Source of the DNA: Spirabiliibacterium falconis | GTDB lineage: Bacteria; Pseudomonadota; Gammaproteobacteria; Enterobacterales; Pasteurellaceae | Assembly: GCF_014885015.1 (NCBI RefSeq) | Contig: NZ_JABMIJ010000016.1 | Location: 1 to 64,000, forward strand | Direction: 5' to 3' | DNA length: 64,000 nt | Part shown: positions 41,454 through 52,688 of the stretch, piece after piece | How the letters are laid out: each line of letters opens with the position of its first letter | How positions within the stretch are numbered: position 1 is the stretch's first letter | Position numbers and translations under genes: made by a program | Notes under the pieces: model-generated | Seen by the model: only the letters and a program-made list of their open reading frames with translations | Told to the model about the DNA's origin: nothing | Databases searched by the model: none

Positions 41454-42761
41454 ATGGATTATCAAGGAAAAACCGTTAGCGTCATTGGGCTTGGGCAAAG
41501 TGGGCTGTCTTGCATTCATTATCTAACAAAGTGCGGTGCACAGGTGTATGCTATTGATACTCGCACGCAAGACAAATTCAATGTGCCGTTGCCACAAGGG
41601 GTAAAAACGCACTTTGGCAGTATGCCGCAAGCGTGGCTACTGACAAGTGACTTGATTGTCATCAGCCCTGGTGTGCCTGTTGCCAGTGCCGAAATTCAGC
41701 ATGCAATCAATGCTGGTGTTGAAGTGGTTGGAGATATAGAGCTTTTTTGTCGTGCTACCGATAAGCCGATCATCGCTATCACAGGCTCAAATGGCAAAAG
41801 CACGGTAACAACTTTAGTGTATGAAATGGCAAAAGCAGCAGGGATAAAGGTAGGACTGGGCGGAAATATTGGCATTCCTGCACTTTCGCTACTGGATAGC
41901 GACTATGAGTTGTTTGTGCTTGAGCTTTCCAGCTTTCAGTTAGAAACGACCACCTCCTTGCGTGCAGCGGCAGCAACTATCCTGAATGTTAGCCCAGATC
42001 ATCTGGATCGTTACAACGGCAGTCTAACGTTATATCAGCACGCTAAGCTACGTATTTATGACGGGGCACAACACTGTGTTTTCAACGCACAAGACGTGCT
42101 TACCACACCACCACAAAGTGCGGTTAATCCGATCAGTTTTGGTGACAATGCTGATTATAGTTTGAAATCAGAGGGTGACCGCACTTGGCTTTATGCAAAA
42201 GGTGAGCGCGTGCTGGCAACTGATGAATTGGGTATCGTGGGGCGACACAATGAATTGAATGCCCTTGCAGCCTTAGCGTTAGCGGATGCGGCAGGCATTG
42301 CACGCACAGGTGCCGTGCAGGCCTTGAAAATGTTTAAGGGGCTTGCTCATCGCTTTCAGTTAGTACATCAACACAATGGGGTGCGTTGGGTTAATGATTC
42401 TAAAGCCACCAATATTGGCAGCACCCAAGCGGCGTTGCATGGGCTAAAACTCAATGGCAAATTGCATTTATTACTGGGTGGATTAGGCAAAGGGCAAGAT
42501 TTTAATGAACTAAAAAGTGCGGTTTCGCCTGACTTTATTCACCTGTATTGCTTTGGCAAAGACGGTGATTTAATGACCGCACTTTCACCGCGTACTCAGC
42601 GGTTCGACACCATGGCGCAAGCGATAGACGCTATTCGTGCGGTATTACAGCCAGGGGATATGGTTCTGCTATCACCAGCGTGTGCCAGTTTTGATCAATT
42701 TAACGGCTTTGAGCACCGTGGAGAGGTGTTTACGGCGTTGGCAAAACACGAGGTGGCGTGA
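41454..42761 (+). CDS. murD: UDP-MurNAc-alanine:D-glutamate ligase MurD
   Basis: Adds D-glutamate, the second stem-peptide residue. An N-terminal UMP-binding domain (VIGLGQSGLSCIHYL) is followed by the ATP loop AITGSNGKSTVTTL near residue 108 and a C-terminal domain with the HRFQ and NDSKATN motifs. It has 435 residues (E. coli 438). I chose the ATG at 41454, 6 nt after AAGGG; the TTG two codons upstream overlaps that site. The stop shares a base with the ftsW ATG (TGATG). Confidence 0.96.
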   Translation: MDYQGKTVSVIGLGQSGLSCIHYLTKCGAQVYAIDTRTQDKFNVPLPQGVKTHFGSMPQAWLLTSDLIVISPGVPVASAEIQHAINAGVEVVGDIELFCRATDKPIIAITGSNGKSTVTTLVYEMAKAAGIKVGLGGNIGIPALSLLDSDYELFVLELSSFQLETTTSLRAAAATILNVSPDHLDRYNGSLTLYQHAKLRIYDGAQHCVFNAQDVLTTPPQSAVNPISFGDNADYSLKSEGDRTWLYAKGERVLATDELGIVGRHNELNALAALALADAAGIARTGAVQALKMFKGLAHRFQLVHQHNGVRWVNDSKATNIGSTQAALHGLKLNGKLHLLLGGLGKGQDFNELKSAVSPDFIHLYCFGKDGDLMTALSPRTQRFDTMAQAIDAIRAVLQPGDMVLLSPACASFDQFNGFEHRGEVFTALAKHEVA

Positions 42762-43948
42762 TGAGTTTTGGTGCACGCATTCGCACACAAGCTGATAAAT
42801 GGCTTAAGTTAACACCCGATTATTTACTCTATGACCGCACGCTATTATGGCAATTTATCTCGTTGATGGCCATTGGGTTTGTGATTATCACCTCCGCCTC
42901 CATTTCCGAAGGTAGCCGACTGTATAATGATCCTTTTTATTTTGCGATTCGTGAAATGATCTATATTGCATTTGCGTGTTTTGTGGCATTTGCTTTTGTG
43001 TTTGTTCGGGTAGAGACGTGGGAAAAATATAGCCCGCATATTCTAGGTGTAACCATCTTTTTATTACTGATAGTGTTGGTGCCTGGCATAGGAAAATCTG
43101 TTAATGGCGCACGCCGTTGGATTGGGTTAGGAATTTTTAATTTTCAGCCCGCTGAGCTTATTAAATTTGCAATGATCTGCTATCTCTCCAACTATTTTGT
43201 ACGCCGCTATGAACAAGTGCGTGAAAAGCAGCTAAGTGCGGTAAAACCCTCCATTGTATTAATCTGTATTGCGGCATTTTTACTCTTGCAACCTGATTTA
43301 GGTAGTGTAATCGTGTTAGCGGTGATTATGCTGATTATGCTGTTTTTAATGGGGGCAAAATTAGTCCAATTCGTGATAGTCGCAGGCGTGGGGTTAAGTG
43401 TGATCTATTTTCTGATTTTAAAATCAGCTTACCGCTTAAAACGCTTAACCTCATTTGCTTCGCCGTTTGATGACCCATTTGGAGCGGGTTTTCAGCTAAG
43501 TAATTCACTTATTGCCTATGGGCGGGGGGAATTTTTGGGCACTGGGCTTGGCAATTCTATCCAAAAGTTAGAATATTTGCCTGAAGCACACACAGACTTT
43601 ATTATGGCGATTTTAGGGGAAGAATTTGGATTAATCGGGATTATTTGTGTATTAGTGCTGTTTTCGCTAATGCTATTACGGATGTTGAAAATTGGTAAAG
43701 AATCTCTCTTGCTTGGGCAACGATTTGGTGGCTATTTTGCATTTGGTGCAGTGGCGTGGTTCTTTTTCCAAGGGTGTTATAATTTAGGTATGACAATGGC
43801 ATTGTTACCTGTTAAAGGCTTTACCTTTCCGTTTGTGAGTTATGGCGGATCAAGTTTAATTATTAGTGCCCTTGTGATAGCGGTGATTTTGCGCATAGAT
43901 CATGAAAACCGTCTTGCTCGTGCGCATGCCCATTTGCGAGAAGATTGA
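42761..43948 (+). CDS. ftsW: Septal peptidoglycan polymerase FtsW
   Basis: A SEDS-family glycosyltransferase that polymerises lipid II at the septum with FtsI. It has about ten membrane segments; NGARRWIGLGIFNFQPAE and LPEAHTDFIMAILGEEFG are SEDS signatures, and KGFTFPFVSYGGSS lies near the end. It has 395 residues. The ATG at 42761 overlaps the murD stop by one base; the GTG at 42758 is one codon upstream. Confidence 0.96.
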   Translation: MSFGARIRTQADKWLKLTPDYLLYDRTLLWQFISLMAIGFVIITSASISEGSRLYNDPFYFAIREMIYIAFACFVAFAFVFVRVETWEKYSPHILGVTIFLLLIVLVPGIGKSVNGARRWIGLGIFNFQPAELIKFAMICYLSNYFVRRYEQVREKQLSAVKPSIVLICIAAFLLLQPDLGSVIVLAVIMLIMLFLMGAKLVQFVIVAGVGLSVIYFLILKSAYRLKRLTSFASPFDDPFGAGFQLSNSLIAYGRGEFLGTGLGNSIQKLEYLPEAHTDFIMAILGEEFGLIGIICVLVLFSLMLLRMLKIGKESLLLGQRFGGYFAFGAVAWFFFQGCYNLGMTMALLPVKGFTFPFVSYGGSSLIISALVIAVILRIDHENRLARAHAHLRED

Positions 43949-43957
43949 GGAGTTGCA

Positions 43958-45010
43958 ATGGAACAAAAACGCTTATTGGTTATGGCTGGCGGCACAGGTG
44001 GGCATGTTTTTCCAGCAATTGCGGTAGCACGCAAGTTGCAAGCACAGGGATGGGATATTTGCTGGCTAGGCACTCGCGATCGTATGGAAGCAGAATTAGT
44101 GCCTAAACACGGTATCAATATTCGATTTATTAAAATTTCTGGGCTGAGAGGAAAAAAATTAACCGCACTTTTGGGCTCGCCATTTGCGATCACCCGAGCA
44201 GTGTGGCAGGCAGTTAAGATTATTCGAGAATATAAACCCCATGCTGTGCTTGGTATGGGCGGCTATGTGTCAGGTCCAGGTGGCATTGCTGCCAAATTAT
44301 GCGGTGTGCCAATTGTGCTACACGAGCAAAATGCTGTGGCTGGGTTGACAAATGCGTGGCTGGCGAAAATGGCAACACGTGTGTTACAAGCCTTTCCTCA
44401 GGCGTTTAAAGACGCCCAAGTGGTGGGGAACCCCGTGCGTGATGAATTTTTCCAACAAGCCGATCCTAAAGTGCGGTTTGAGACACGCCAAGGTGCGCTA
44501 AAAGTATTGGTCGTTGGTGGCAGTCAAGGTGCACGGGTGTTAAACTTTTTGATGCCAGAAGTCGCAAAAAAAATGCCAGAATTGCATATTCGTCATCAAG
44601 TCGGTAAAGGCAATGTCGAGGCAGTACGTGCATTTTATCCAAAAGATGCCAAGGTAGATGTGAGCGAGTTTATTGATGACATGGCAACAGCTTATGCTGA
44701 TGCTGATGTGATTATTTGCCGCAGTGGGGCATTAACAGTATGTGAGATTGCCGCAATTGGTGCAGCAGCAATTTTTGTGCCGTTCCAACATAAAGATCGT
44801 CAGCAATATCTCAATGCGAAATTTTTAGCAGATAGTGATGCCGCAGAGATTATTGAGCAAGCTGAGCTCAATTCTGAGCGAATGGTGGGGCTGTTAGAGC
44901 AATTAGATCGTGCGAAGCTGGTTCAAATGGCGGAAAATGCCAAAGCAAAAGCAACCCCTGATTCAGCCCAGCAGGTGGCGGATGTGATTATCAGTGTGGC
45001 AAAAAATTAA
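43958..45010 (+). CDS. murG: Lipid II-forming GlcNAc transferase MurG
   Basis: A peripheral inner-membrane GT-B glycosyltransferase that turns lipid I into lipid II. The first glycine-rich loop is AGGTGGHVFPAIAVA, the second GMGGYVSGPGGIAA and the third VGGSQGARVLN. It has 350 residues (E. coli 355). GAGGAG lies upstream of the ATG. Confidence 0.97.
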   Translation: MEQKRLLVMAGGTGGHVFPAIAVARKLQAQGWDICWLGTRDRMEAELVPKHGINIRFIKISGLRGKKLTALLGSPFAITRAVWQAVKIIREYKPHAVLGMGGYVSGPGGIAAKLCGVPIVLHEQNAVAGLTNAWLAKMATRVLQAFPQAFKDAQVVGNPVRDEFFQQADPKVRFETRQGALKVLVVGGSQGARVLNFLMPEVAKKMPELHIRHQVGKGNVEAVRAFYPKDAKVDVSEFIDDMATAYADADVIICRSGALTVCEIAAIGAAAIFVPFQHKDRQQYLNAKFLADSDAAEIIEQAELNSERMVGLLEQLDRAKLVQMAENAKAKATPDSAQQVADVIISVAKN

Positions 45011-45017
45011 GTAGGAA

Positions 45018-46460
45018 ATGATGAATAATAACGAATTACATAAAAAGATCCGTGAGATTGTTCCGAGTATGCGTCGAGTGCGACAAATTCATTTTGTGGG
45101 CATCGGCGGTGCAGGCATGGGGGGGATTGCGGAGGTCTTGCTCAATGAAGGATACCAAATTACAGGCTCGGATATTAATCAAAGTGCGGTCACTGAGCGA
45201 TTACAAAAATTGGGCGCAACGATTTATTTTCAACACGCACCTGAAAATGTTACTAATGCAAGTGTGGTGGTGGTTTCCAGTGCCATTAAAGAGAGTAATC
45301 CTGAAGTGCAAGCAGCACGTCAAGCACGTATTCCTGTGATTCAACGGGCACAAATGTTAGCGGAGATTATGCGTTTTCGTCATGGTATCGCCATTGCGGG
45401 AACACATGGTAAAACCACAACCACGGCAATGGTTGCAATGATTTATGCACAAGCAGGGCTTGATCCGACGTTTGTGAATGGCGGCTTGGTAAAATCAGCA
45501 GGTACAAATGCCCATTTGGGCGCAAGTCGTTATTTGATTGCTGAAGCCGATGAGAGTGATGCGTCATTTTTACATTTGCAACCGATGGTATCGGTAGTCA
45601 CCAATATCGAACCCGATCATATGGAAACATACCAGGGTGACTTTGCACGCATGAAGCAGACTTATATTGATTTTATGCATAATTTGCCGTTTTATGGGTT
45701 AGCGGTGGTTTGTGCAGATGATCAGGTTATCGAAGAATTAATTCCGCAAATTGGGCGGCAGGTGATAACCTATGGCTTTAGCGAAAAAGCAGACTACCGC
45801 ATTCAGAATTATCGCCAAACGGCCTTTCAAGGATTATATGATGTTGTCTTCCCAACGGGCGAGGTGTTGAGCGTTGTCCTTAATGTGCCTGGCAAACACA
45901 ATGCCTTAAATGCTACGGCAGCGTTGGCCGTGGCGAAAGAAGAAGGTATTGATAATGTAGCAATTTTGACCGCACTTTCAGATTTTCAAGGTGCAGGTCG
46001 TCGTTTTGATCAGCTTGGAACGTTTAAGCGACCGTGTGGTTCGGTCATGTTAGTTGATGATTATGGACATCACCCAACGGAGGTGGACGTAACAATTCAA
46101 GCTGCACGAGCGGGATGGGAAAATAAACGCGTGGTAATGCTGTTCCAGCCGCATCGCTATTCACGTACACGTGATTTATTTGATGATTTTGTGCAAGTGC
46201 TGTCTAAAGTTGATGTATTGTTAATGCTGGATGTCTACTCTGCGGGTGAAGAGCCTATTGCAGGAGCGGATAGTCGGGCATTATGCCGCTCTATTCGGAA
46301 TTTAGGCATGGTTGACCCGATTTTGGTATCTGACGTAACCAAATTGCCTGAAATTATGGCACAAGTCTTGCAAGATGGCGACTTGGTGCTTGCACAAGGT
46401 GCGGGCAATGTGAGTAAATTATCGCGTCAATTAGTTGAATTGTGGACAAATGAACAATAA
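45018..46460 (+). CDS. murC: UDP-MurNAc:L-alanine ligase MurC
   Basis: Adds the first stem-peptide residue, L-alanine, to UDP-MurNAc. UDP-binding [17 protein letters not shown] is near residue 24 and ATP-binding [14 protein letters not shown] near residue 125; [10 protein letters not shown] belongs to the C-terminal domain. It has 480 residues (E. coli 491). Two ATGs in tandem (45018 and 45021) follow TAGGA; the second has the better spacing. ddl starts 10 nt after the stop. Confidence 0.96.
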   Translation: MMNNNELHKKIREIVPSMRRVRQIHFVGIGGAGMGGIAEVLLNEGYQITGSDINQSAVTERLQKLGATIYFQHAPENVTNASVVVVSSAIKESNPEVQAARQARIPVIQRAQMLAEIMRFRHGIAIAGTHGKTTTTAMVAMIYAQAGLDPTFVNGGLVKSAGTNAHLGASRYLIAEADESDASFLHLQPMVSVVTNIEPDHMETYQGDFARMKQTYIDFMHNLPFYGLAVVCADDQVIEELIPQIGRQVITYGFSEKADYRIQNYRQTAFQGLYDVVFPTGEVLSVVLNVPGKHNALNATAALAVAKEEGIDNVAILTALSDFQGAGRRFDQLGTFKRPCGSVMLVDDYGHHPTEVDVTIQAARAGWENKRVVMLFQPHRYSRTRDLFDDFVQVLSKVDVLLMLDVYSAGEEPIAGADSRALCRSIRNLGMVDPILVSDVTKLPEIMAQVLQDGDLVLAQGAGNVSKLSRQLVELWTNEQ

Positions 46461-46470
46461 GAGTAAAACG

Positions 46471-47394
46471 ATGAAAGCATTAGAACAACAAAAAATTGCC
46501 GTTTTATATGGCGGTACATCGGAAGAGCGTGAAGTTTCGCTTGCGTCAGGCAGTGCCATTATTGCAGCATTACGGGAAGAAGGTCTTGATGCCCATGGTG
46601 TTGATCCTAAAACATATCCGATTGTCAATTTAAAACAAGATGGTTTTGATCGGGTATTTAATATCTTACACGGTCGTGGTGGTGAAGATGGTACCGTACA
46701 AGGGCTGTTAGAGAATCTCGGCATACCTTATACTGGCTGCGGTGTGTTAGCGTCGTCGTTAAGTATGGACAAGTTGCGTACGAAATTATTATGGCGAGGG
46801 CTAGGTTTGCCTATTGCTGATATGGAAGTGGTTACCCGTAATAGTATTCATGAGCTTGATGCCGATGCAGTTGTTGCACGGTTAGGATTACCATTAATGG
46901 TAAAACCATCGCTTGAAGGTTCAAGTGTGGGATTAACCAAAGTCGATCGCATAGAGCAACTTAAAAGTGCGGTTGAGTATGCCTTAGAATTTGATCAAAC
47001 CGTATTGATCGAAGAGTGGCTTTCAGGGGCAGAGTATTCTGTGCCTGTGCTAGGTGATGAAGTCTTGCCTGCGGTAAAAATTGTGCCACAAGGAGCGTTT
47101 TATGACTATGAAGCGAAATACCTTTCAGACACAACACAATATTTTTGCCCAGCAGGCTTAAGTGACGAGCGTGAGTGTGAAATCCGTGCATTGGTAAAAC
47201 GTGCCTACGATAGCATAGGCTGTCGAGGTTGGGGACGTATTGATGTCATGGAAGATAGCAAAGGTCAATTTCGTTTGATTGAGGCGAATACCAATCCAGG
47301 TATGACTAGCCATAGTCTGTTTCCAATGTCGGCTAAAGTACATGGTTATACGTTCGGACAATTAGTCGTGAAAATTTTACAACTGAGCGAATAA
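46471..47394 (+). CDS. ddl: D-alanine-D-alanine ligase (DdlB-type)
   Basis: An ATP-grasp enzyme making D-Ala-D-Ala for Mur[17 protein letters not shown] at the N-terminus, [15 protein letters not shown] in the ATP site and [15 protein letters not shown] at the end are conserved. I chose the ATG at 46471 (307 residues; E. coli DdlB 306), 7 nt after AAGAG. The frame is open further upstream into murC but without family similarity. One nucleotide separates it from ftsQ. Confidence 0.96.
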   Translation: MKALEQQKIAVLYGGTSEEREVSLASGSAIIAALREEGLDAHGVDPKTYPIVNLKQDGFDRVFNILHGRGGEDGTVQGLLENLGIPYTGCGVLASSLSMDKLRTKLLWRGLGLPIADMEVVTRNSIHELDADAVVARLGLPLMVKPSLEGSSVGLTKVDRIEQLKSAVEYALEFDQTVLIEEWLSGAEYSVPVLGDEVLPAVKIVPQGAFYDYEAKYLSDTTQYFCPAGLSDERECEIRALVKRAYDSIGCRGWGRIDVMEDSKGQFRLIEANTNPGMTSHSLFPMSAKVHGYTFGQLVVKILQLSE

Positions 47395-47395
47395 T

Positions 47396-48187
47396 ATGGC
47401 TGTTAAACCGCGTCCAAAACCAAAGAAAGCAAAAATAAGTATCACCGAAAGTGGTTTTAAGTTTTTTCCGCTTAAGTCGCTATTTGTGATATTATGCATC
47501 GTGCTTGCATATTATACTTATTCGCATTGGGACGATTTTTTAGAAAAATTAGATGATAAACCGATCAGCGCATTTGGTTTAATTGGGCAGCCCAAATATA
47601 CGACATTTGATGATATTCGTAGCAGTTTAACGCAATTTGGTGAACTTAAAGGTTACTTCTCCCAAGATGTCAGCAAAATTAAGCAACAGATTGAATTAAT
47701 GCCTTGGGTGCGTGGTGCATTAGTACGCAAAATTTGGCCTAATAAATTAAGCATAGCTGTTGCGGAATATTCGCCTGTAGCCTATTGGAATGACAATCAA
47801 TTATTGGCGGCAGATGGTTCGATTTTTAGCCTGCCACAAGAAAAGCGGCAAGATCTTGTGTTACCTATCTTGCGAGGCAATGATTTTCAAAGTCGTGATG
47901 TGTTGAGCGCTTGGCATCAAATTAGCCAAGCATTAAAAGCAAAAAATATGACGTTACAGTCATTAACGATTGATGATCGTGGTGCGTGGCAAGTAGGGCT
48001 TGATAATGGCATTATCTTGAAGCTCGGACGTGGTGAGTGGAAGCAAAAAATTGATCGTTTAGCAACGATTTATCCACAAATTGAAGTGCCTGAAAATCAG
48101 GCTATTGATTATATTGATTTGCGCTATGCAAGTGGTGGAGCAGTCGGTTTTCGCCCCGTTAGTGCACCAGAACAATTAACAGAATAA
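47396..48187 (+). CDS. ftsQ: Cell division protein FtsQ
   Basis: A bitopic divisome protein that scaffolds FtsB and FtsL. A basic cytoplasmic tail ([10 protein letters not shown]) is followed by one membrane helix (about residues 26-42), a POTRA domain (about 55-125, [19 protein letters not shown]) and a beta domain. It has 263 residues (E. coli 276). It lies directly after ddl, as in E. coli. Confidence 0.95.
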   Translation: MAVKPRPKPKKAKISITESGFKFFPLKSLFVILCIVLAYYTYSHWDDFLEKLDDKPISAFGLIGQPKYTTFDDIRSSLTQFGELKGYFSQDVSKIKQQIELMPWVRGALVRKIWPNKLSIAVAEYSPVAYWNDNQLLAADGSIFSLPQEKRQDLVLPILRGNDFQSRDVLSAWHQISQALKAKNMTLQSLTIDDRGAWQVGLDNGIILKLGRGEWKQKIDRLATIYPQIEVPENQAIDYIDLRYASGGAVGFRPVSAPEQLTE

Positions 48188-48210
48188 CTCATTGGCAAGA
48201 AGTGATAAAT

Positions 48211-49491
48211 ATGGCAAAAATTGTTGATTCAAAAATAAAAGTGGGTTTGGAAGTCGGCACGTCCAAAGTCGTTGCCGTAGTGGGTGAAGTGTTGCCCGAT
48301 GGCGTTGTCAATGTGCTTGGTGTTGGCAGCAGCCCGTCAAAAGGAATTGATCGAGGCAGTATCACAGACCTTGATGCCGTGGTCAACTCGATCCAGCGTG
48401 CAATTGAAGGTGCGGAATCTATTGCAGATTGCCAAATTATGAGTGTGTCGTTGGCAATCACAGGCGATCACATTTGTAGCCTCAATGAGAGCGGTTGGGT
48501 ACCAATCGGTAATGGAGAAGTGACGCAAGATGAAATTGATGATGCAATGACCATTGCCCAATCGGTGAAAATTGGCGAGGGGCTGAGTATTTTGCATGTG
48601 ATTGAGCAAGAGTTTTCAGTCGATAATCAACCTAATATTAAAAATCCACTCGGCTTGCAAGGCGTTCGTTTGCAAGCTCAAGCACACTTAATTGCGGCTA
48701 ATCAAAATTTACTGAATAATTTGAAAAAAGCGGTAGAGCGAGCAGGCTTAAAAGTCGATGAAGTCGTATTTTCAGGGCTTGCATCAAGTTATTCCGTGTT
48801 AACCGAAGATGAAAAAGAGCTTGGCGTATGCCTAATTGATATTGGTGGTGGTACCATTGATCTTATAGGTTATACCAATGGCGCATTACGGTTTAGTAAA
48901 GTCATTCCCTACGCAGGAAGTCGCGTAACGGATGATATTGCCTATGTGTTTAGTACGTCACGCGTTGAGGCAGAGAAAATCAAAGTTGCATTTGGTAGTG
49001 CCATTGATTTAAGCAAAGATGATGAAATGCGTAGTGAAAGTGAGAAAAAAATTGAAGTGCCAAGTATTGGTAACCGTCCGCCTCGCGCTCTCAAACAAGG
49101 TACATTGTCGCAGGTCATTTCATCACGCTATGAAGAGTTATTGCAATTAGTTAATCATGAGCTGAAAAAACTGAAGTCTGAATTAGATGCGAAAAATATC
49201 AAGTCTGATATGATTGCAGGTGTAGTGTTGACGGGGGGCGGGGCACAAATTAATCATATTGTACAATGTGCCGCCAATGTGTTTGGACCACAAGTGCGGG
49301 TGGGAACTCCGCTCAATTTAACGGGTCTAACAGATTATGTTAACAAGCCACAGTATGCGACAGTGCTGGGATTATTACACCATAATTACGGCGCACCAGA
49401 TGATTTAATGCGACACGACAAAGGTGGAAATTCATTAAATGTGATTTCGGGCGTCAAAAAAATGTTCGCTTGGGTGAAAAATCAGTTTTGA
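48211..49491 (+). CDS. ftsA: Cell division protein FtsA
   Basis: An actin-like ATPase that tethers FtsZ to the membrane and recruits the later divisome. The phosphate loops are [15 protein letters not shown] and [14 protein letters not shown], the SHS2-type 1C domain lies between them, and the C-terminal amphipathic membrane-targeting helix is [11 protein letters not shown]. It has 426 residues (E. coli 420). I prefer the ATG at 48211 to a GTG three codons earlier, on spacing to AAGAAG. Confidence 0.96.
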   Translation: MAKIVDSKIKVGLEVGTSKVVAVVGEVLPDGVVNVLGVGSSPSKGIDRGSITDLDAVVNSIQRAIEGAESIADCQIMSVSLAITGDHICSLNESGWVPIGNGEVTQDEIDDAMTIAQSVKIGEGLSILHVIEQEFSVDNQPNIKNPLGLQGVRLQAQAHLIAANQNLLNNLKKAVERAGLKVDEVVFSGLASSYSVLTEDEKELGVCLIDIGGGTIDLIGYTNGALRFSKVIPYAGSRVTDDIAYVFSTSRVEAEKIKVAFGSAIDLSKDDEMRSESEKKIEVPSIGNRPPRALKQGTLSQVISSRYEELLQLVNHELKKLKSELDAKNIKSDMIAGVVLTGGGAQINHIVQCAANVFGPQVRVGTPLNLTGLTDYVNKPQYATVLGLLHHNYGAPDDLMRHDKGGNSLNVISGVKKMFAWVKNQF

Positions 49492-49563
49492 TAATTGACG
49501 CATTTAGCTTAGAATAGAAACAATTAGCAGAAATTTAGTAAGCAAACATATTAGGGAGAATCT

Positions 49564-50718
49564 ATGTTTGAGCCAATCGAGTTTGAAGATATTACCGATG
49601 CTGTCATTAAAGTCGTCGGTGTTGGCGGTGGTGGCGGTAATGCCGTAAACCACATGGTGCAAGAAGATATGCACGGTGTGGAGTTTTTTTCAATTAATAC
49701 CGACGCTCAAGCATTGCGTAAAAGCCTTGTACAGCAAACGATTCAAATTGGTGGAACAACAACCAAAGGGCTAGGTGCAGGTGCTAACCCAAATGTAGGT
49801 CGTCAAGCAGCAGAAGATGATAAAGATGCCATTCGTAATTGCCTTGAAGGTGCAGATATGGTCTTTATCGCTGCTGGCATGGGCGGTGGCACGGGAACAG
49901 GTGCAGCACCTGTGGTTGCACAAATTGCAAAAGAGCTTGGCATTTTAACCGTTGCGGTGGTGACCAAACCATTTGGTTTTGAAGGCAAACGTCGTATGCA
50001 TTTTGCGGAACAAGGTATTAAAGCACTTTCTCAGCATGTGGACTCACTAATTGTTATTCCTAATGATAAATTATTGAAGGTACTAGGCAAAAATATCTCC
50101 CTAATTAATGCCTTTGCCACCGCTAATGAGATTTTGCGGAATGCCGTGCGTGGTATTTCCGAACTAATTACCTCCCCAGGGTTGATCAATGTAGACTTTG
50201 CCGATGTGCGTACCGTGATGCAAGAAATGGGTAATGCCATGATGGGCACAGGTATTGGTCAAGGTGAAGCAGGCAGTGGGCGTGCTGATCAAGCGGCTCA
50301 AGAGGCTGTTGCTAGCCCATTATTAGAAGATATTGATCTTTCTGGTGCACGTGGCGTATTAGTGAATGTGACATCAGGTCCTGATTTAAGTTTAGATGAA
50401 TTTTATACGATCGGGGATACTGTTCGTGCTTTTGCTGATCCTGAGGCGACTATCGTTGTGGGGTCAAGTTTAGTGCCTGAAATGGAAAACGAAATTCGGG
50501 TGACTATTGTCGCTACTGGTATAGGTGGTGTGCGTACAGCGGAAGAGGTTGTCGTTGTCAATAATACAGGTTTTGACGCGAGCAGTGGAAGTACGCCAGT
50601 GAGTGGGTTTTCAGGGCATCATAATAATAAAAGTGCGGTTGGTGCGGAAGTACCTGCGCCAAAAGAAGAAAAAGATCTCTTTGATGTGCCGTCTTTCTTA
50701 AGAAAGCAAGCAGATTAA
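49564..50718 (+). CDS. ftsZ: Cell division GTPase FtsZ
   Basis: A tubulin homologue that builds the Z ring at midcell. The tubulin signature GGGTGTGAAPVVA is near residue 106, and GVGGGGGNAVNHM opens the GTPase domain. After a variable linker, the C-terminal DLFDVPSFLRKQAD is the peptide that binds FtsA and ZipA. It has 384 residues (E. coli 383). A strong AGGGAGAA ribosome binding site precedes it. The 72-nt gap from ftsA suggests an extra promoter, as known in other bacteria. Confidence 0.98.
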   Translation: MFEPIEFEDITDAVIKVVGVGGGGGNAVNHMVQEDMHGVEFFSINTDAQALRKSLVQQTIQIGGTTTKGLGAGANPNVGRQAAEDDKDAIRNCLEGADMVFIAAGMGGGTGTGAAPVVAQIAKELGILTVAVVTKPFGFEGKRRMHFAEQGIKALSQHVDSLIVIPNDKLLKVLGKNISLINAFATANEILRNAVRGISELITSPGLINVDFADVRTVMQEMGNAMMGTGIGQGEAGSGRADQAAQEAVASPLLEDIDLSGARGVLVNVTSGPDLSLDEFYTIGDTVRAFADPEATIVVGSSLVPEMENEIRVTIVATGIGGVRTAEEVVVVNNTGFDASSGSTPVSGFSGHHNNKSAVGAEVPAPKEEKDLFDVPSFLRKQAD

Positions 50719-50757
50719 AAATAATGACCGCACTTTTAAGTGCTAAGTGAAACGGTT

Positions 50758-51675
50758 ATGTTAAAACAAAGAACGTTAAAACAGAGTATTAAAGTCACAG
50801 GTATCGGTTTGCACAGCGGCAAAAAAGTTACCCTAACGATGCGTCCTGCGCAAGAAAATACAGGGGTAATTTACTGCCGCACGGATCTTAATCCGCCAGT
50901 GAGTTTTGTTGCAAATGCGGATGCTATTCGTGATACGATGCTTTGCACTTGTTTGATTAATGATGATGGTGTGCGCGTTTCGACGGTGGAACACATCAAC
51001 GCCGCACTTGCAGCACTTGGCATTGATAATATTATTATTGAAGTGGATGCACCTGAAATTCCGATTATGGATGGCAGTGCGGCACCATTTATCTACCTGT
51101 TGTTAGATGCTGGCATTGAAGAACAAAATGCAGCGAAAAAATTCCTACGTGTGACGAAAACAGTACGCGTAGAGGATGGTGACAAATGGGCTGAATTAAA
51201 ACCGTATAGCGGTTTTCGCCTCAATTTCACCATTGATTTTAAACATCCTGCCATTGCAGAGAATGTAACCCATTATGCGTTAGAATTTTCAAGTCAAGCC
51301 TTTATTCAACAAATCAGTCGTGCTCGTACATTCGGGTTTATGAAAGATATTGAATATTTACAATCTCAAGGCTTAGCCTTAGGTGGCAGCCTTGACAATG
51401 CAATTGTGCTTGATGATTATCGCATCTTAAATGAAGACGGCTTGCGTTTTGAAGATGAACTTGTCCGTCATAAATTGCTTGATGCAGTAGGCGATCTCTA
51501 CATGGCAAGTCATAATATTATTGGCGAATACAGTGCGTTTAAATCAGGGCATGGATTAAATAACAAATTGTTGCGAGCCTTGCTTGCCGACAGTCAAGCG
51601 TGGGAATTTGTAACCTTTGATGAAAAAACGCATATCCCTCAAGGCTATGTCGCCCCTGCACAAATTATGATTTAA
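50758..51675 (+). CDS. lpxC: UDP-3-O-acyl-N-acetylglucosamine deacetylase LpxC
   Basis: A zinc amidase, the committed step of lipid A synthesis. [16 protein letters not shown] opens the protein; the zinc-binding histidine of [17 protein letters not shown] and the closing [16 protein letters not shown] are conserved. It has 305 residues, equal to E. coli. I chose the ATG at 50758; a GTG six codons upstream lies next to an uptake signal. Last gene of the dcw cluster, ended by a terminator. It supplies the product that LpxD uses. Confidence 0.97.
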   Translation: MLKQRTLKQSIKVTGIGLHSGKKVTLTMRPAQENTGVIYCRTDLNPPVSFVANADAIRDTMLCTCLINDDGVRVSTVEHINAALAALGIDNIIIEVDAPEIPIMDGSAAPFIYLLLDAGIEEQNAAKKFLRVTKTVRVEDGDKWAELKPYSGFRLNFTIDFKHPAIAENVTHYALEFSSQAFIQQISRARTFGFMKDIEYLQSQGLALGGSLDNAIVLDDYRILNEDGLRFEDELVRHKLLDAVGDLYMASHNIIGEYSAFKSGHGLNNKLLRALLADSQAWEFVTFDEKTHIPQGYVAPAQIMI

Positions 51676-51682
51676 CAACATT

Positions 51683-51712
51683 AAGCCATATTTTCAAATA
51701 TGGCTTTTTTAT
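51683..51712 (+). terminator. Terminator of the dcw cluster
   Basis: AAGCCATATTT (51683-51693) and AAATATGGCTT (51696-51706) form a long stem followed by T6, 7 nt after the lpxC stop. Confidence 0.9.
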
Positions 51713-51733
51713 TGGCAAAAAAGAGTAAAGCAA

Positions 51734-52591
51734 ATGGACATCAGTTTAACTAAAATTTATTCAGGCAAAGTGCGTGATCTCTATGCGATTGATGACAAGC
51801 GAATGTTAATGGTTGCAACAGACCGCCTAAGTGCATTTGATGTCATCTTAGATGATCCTATTCCGAAAAAAGGCGAGATTTTAACCCAAATCTCCAATTT
51901 CTGGTTTAAAAAATTGGCGCATATTATGCCCAACCATTTTACGGGTGAAACGGTATTTGATGTCTTACCCAAAGCTCAAGCGGACGTATTACAATATCGC
52001 GCAGTCGTCTGTAAACGCTTAGCACCAATTAAAATTGAATCGATTGTGCGTGGCTACCTTACTGGTAGTGGTTTGAAAGATTATCGTCAAACAGGCGAAA
52101 TTTGTGGCATAAAACTGCCAGCAGGCTTGATGGAAGCCAGCAAATTGCCACAACCCATTTTCACGCCGTCGAGCAAGGCTGCGGTGGGGGATCATGATGA
52201 GAACATCACATTTGCGCAATGTGAACAGCTTATTGGCAAAGAACTTGCCGCTCAAGTGCGTGAAAAAGCGATTGCCCTTTATACTGCTGCGGCAGACTAT
52301 GCGTTGAGTAAAGGCATTATTATTTGCGATACCAAATTTGAGTTTGGGCTGGATGAAAACGGCACATTGACCTTGATGGATGAAGTGCTAACGCCAGATT
52401 CTAGTCGTTTTTGGGCGATTGAGCATTATCAGGAAGGCACAAATCCGCCTTCATTTGATAAACAATTTGTCCGTGATTGGTTAGAACAAAGTGGTTGGAA
52501 CAAACAACCTCCTGCACCAAAAGTGCCAGCTGACATTATTGAAAAAACAGTCGCAAAATACCGCGAAGCACTGGATATTCTCACCAAATAG
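51734..52591 (+). CDS. purC: SAICAR synthase PurC
   Basis: A purine synthesis enzyme joining aspartate to CAIR with [22 protein letters not shown] at the N-terminus, [21 protein letters not shown]-type residues at about 94-112 and [11 protein letters not shown] with [14 protein letters not shown] later on are diagnostic. At 285 residues it belongs to the longer type of the family; E. coli PurC has 237. It stands alone between two terminators and is unrelated in function to its neighbours. Confidence 0.96.
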   Translation: MDISLTKIYSGKVRDLYAIDDKRMLMVATDRLSAFDVILDDPIPKKGEILTQISNFWFKKLAHIMPNHFTGETVFDVLPKAQADVLQYRAVVCKRLAPIKIESIVRGYLTGSGLKDYRQTGEICGIKLPAGLMEASKLPQPIFTPSSKAAVGDHDENITFAQCEQLIGKELAAQVREKAIALYTAAADYALSKGIIICDTKFEFGLDENGTLTLMDEVLTPDSSRFWAIEHYQEGTNPPSFDKQFVRDWLEQSGWNKQPPAPKVPADIIEKTVAKYREALDILTK

Positions 52592-52597
52592 CAGTTG

Positions 52598-52627
52598 ACC
52601 GCACTTTGGGTTTTCAAAGTGCGGTTT
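52598..52627 (+). terminator. Paired uptake signals acting as purC terminator
   Basis: ACCGCACTTTG (52598-52608) and CAAAGTGCGGT (52615-52625) form an 11-bp stem with a 6-nt loop, 7 nt after the purC stop, followed by TTTA. Confidence 0.8.
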
Positions 52628-52639
52628 ATCGGGCAAAGG

Positions 52640-52668
52640 TTGCTTTATCTGTCGCCATTGCCTACAAT
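52640..52668 (+). promoter_or_regulatory. Promoter of arcB
   Basis: TTGCTT (52640-52645), a 17-nt spacer and TACAAT (52663-52668). The start of transcription would be near 52675, only about 23 nt before the start codon. Confidence 0.6.
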
Positions 52669-52670
52669 CG

Positions 52671-52688
52671 GTGTAATGTCAATTACAC
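52671..52688. promoter_or_regulatory. Operator-like dyad at the arcB transcription start
   Basis: GTGTAAT and ATTACAC form a perfect 7-bp inverted repeat around GTCA. It overlaps the expected transcription start and ends 9 nt before the arcB ATG, where no Shine-Dalgarno sequence is visible. It could be a repressor site or an mRNA hairpin masking initiation. I do not recognise the binding protein. Confidence 0.6.

Noticed and set aside
52671-52688. TyrR box at the arcB start
   Set aside because: The TyrR pattern is TGTAAA-N6-TTTACA; here the half-sites are TGTAAT and ATTACA with a 4-nt spacer.
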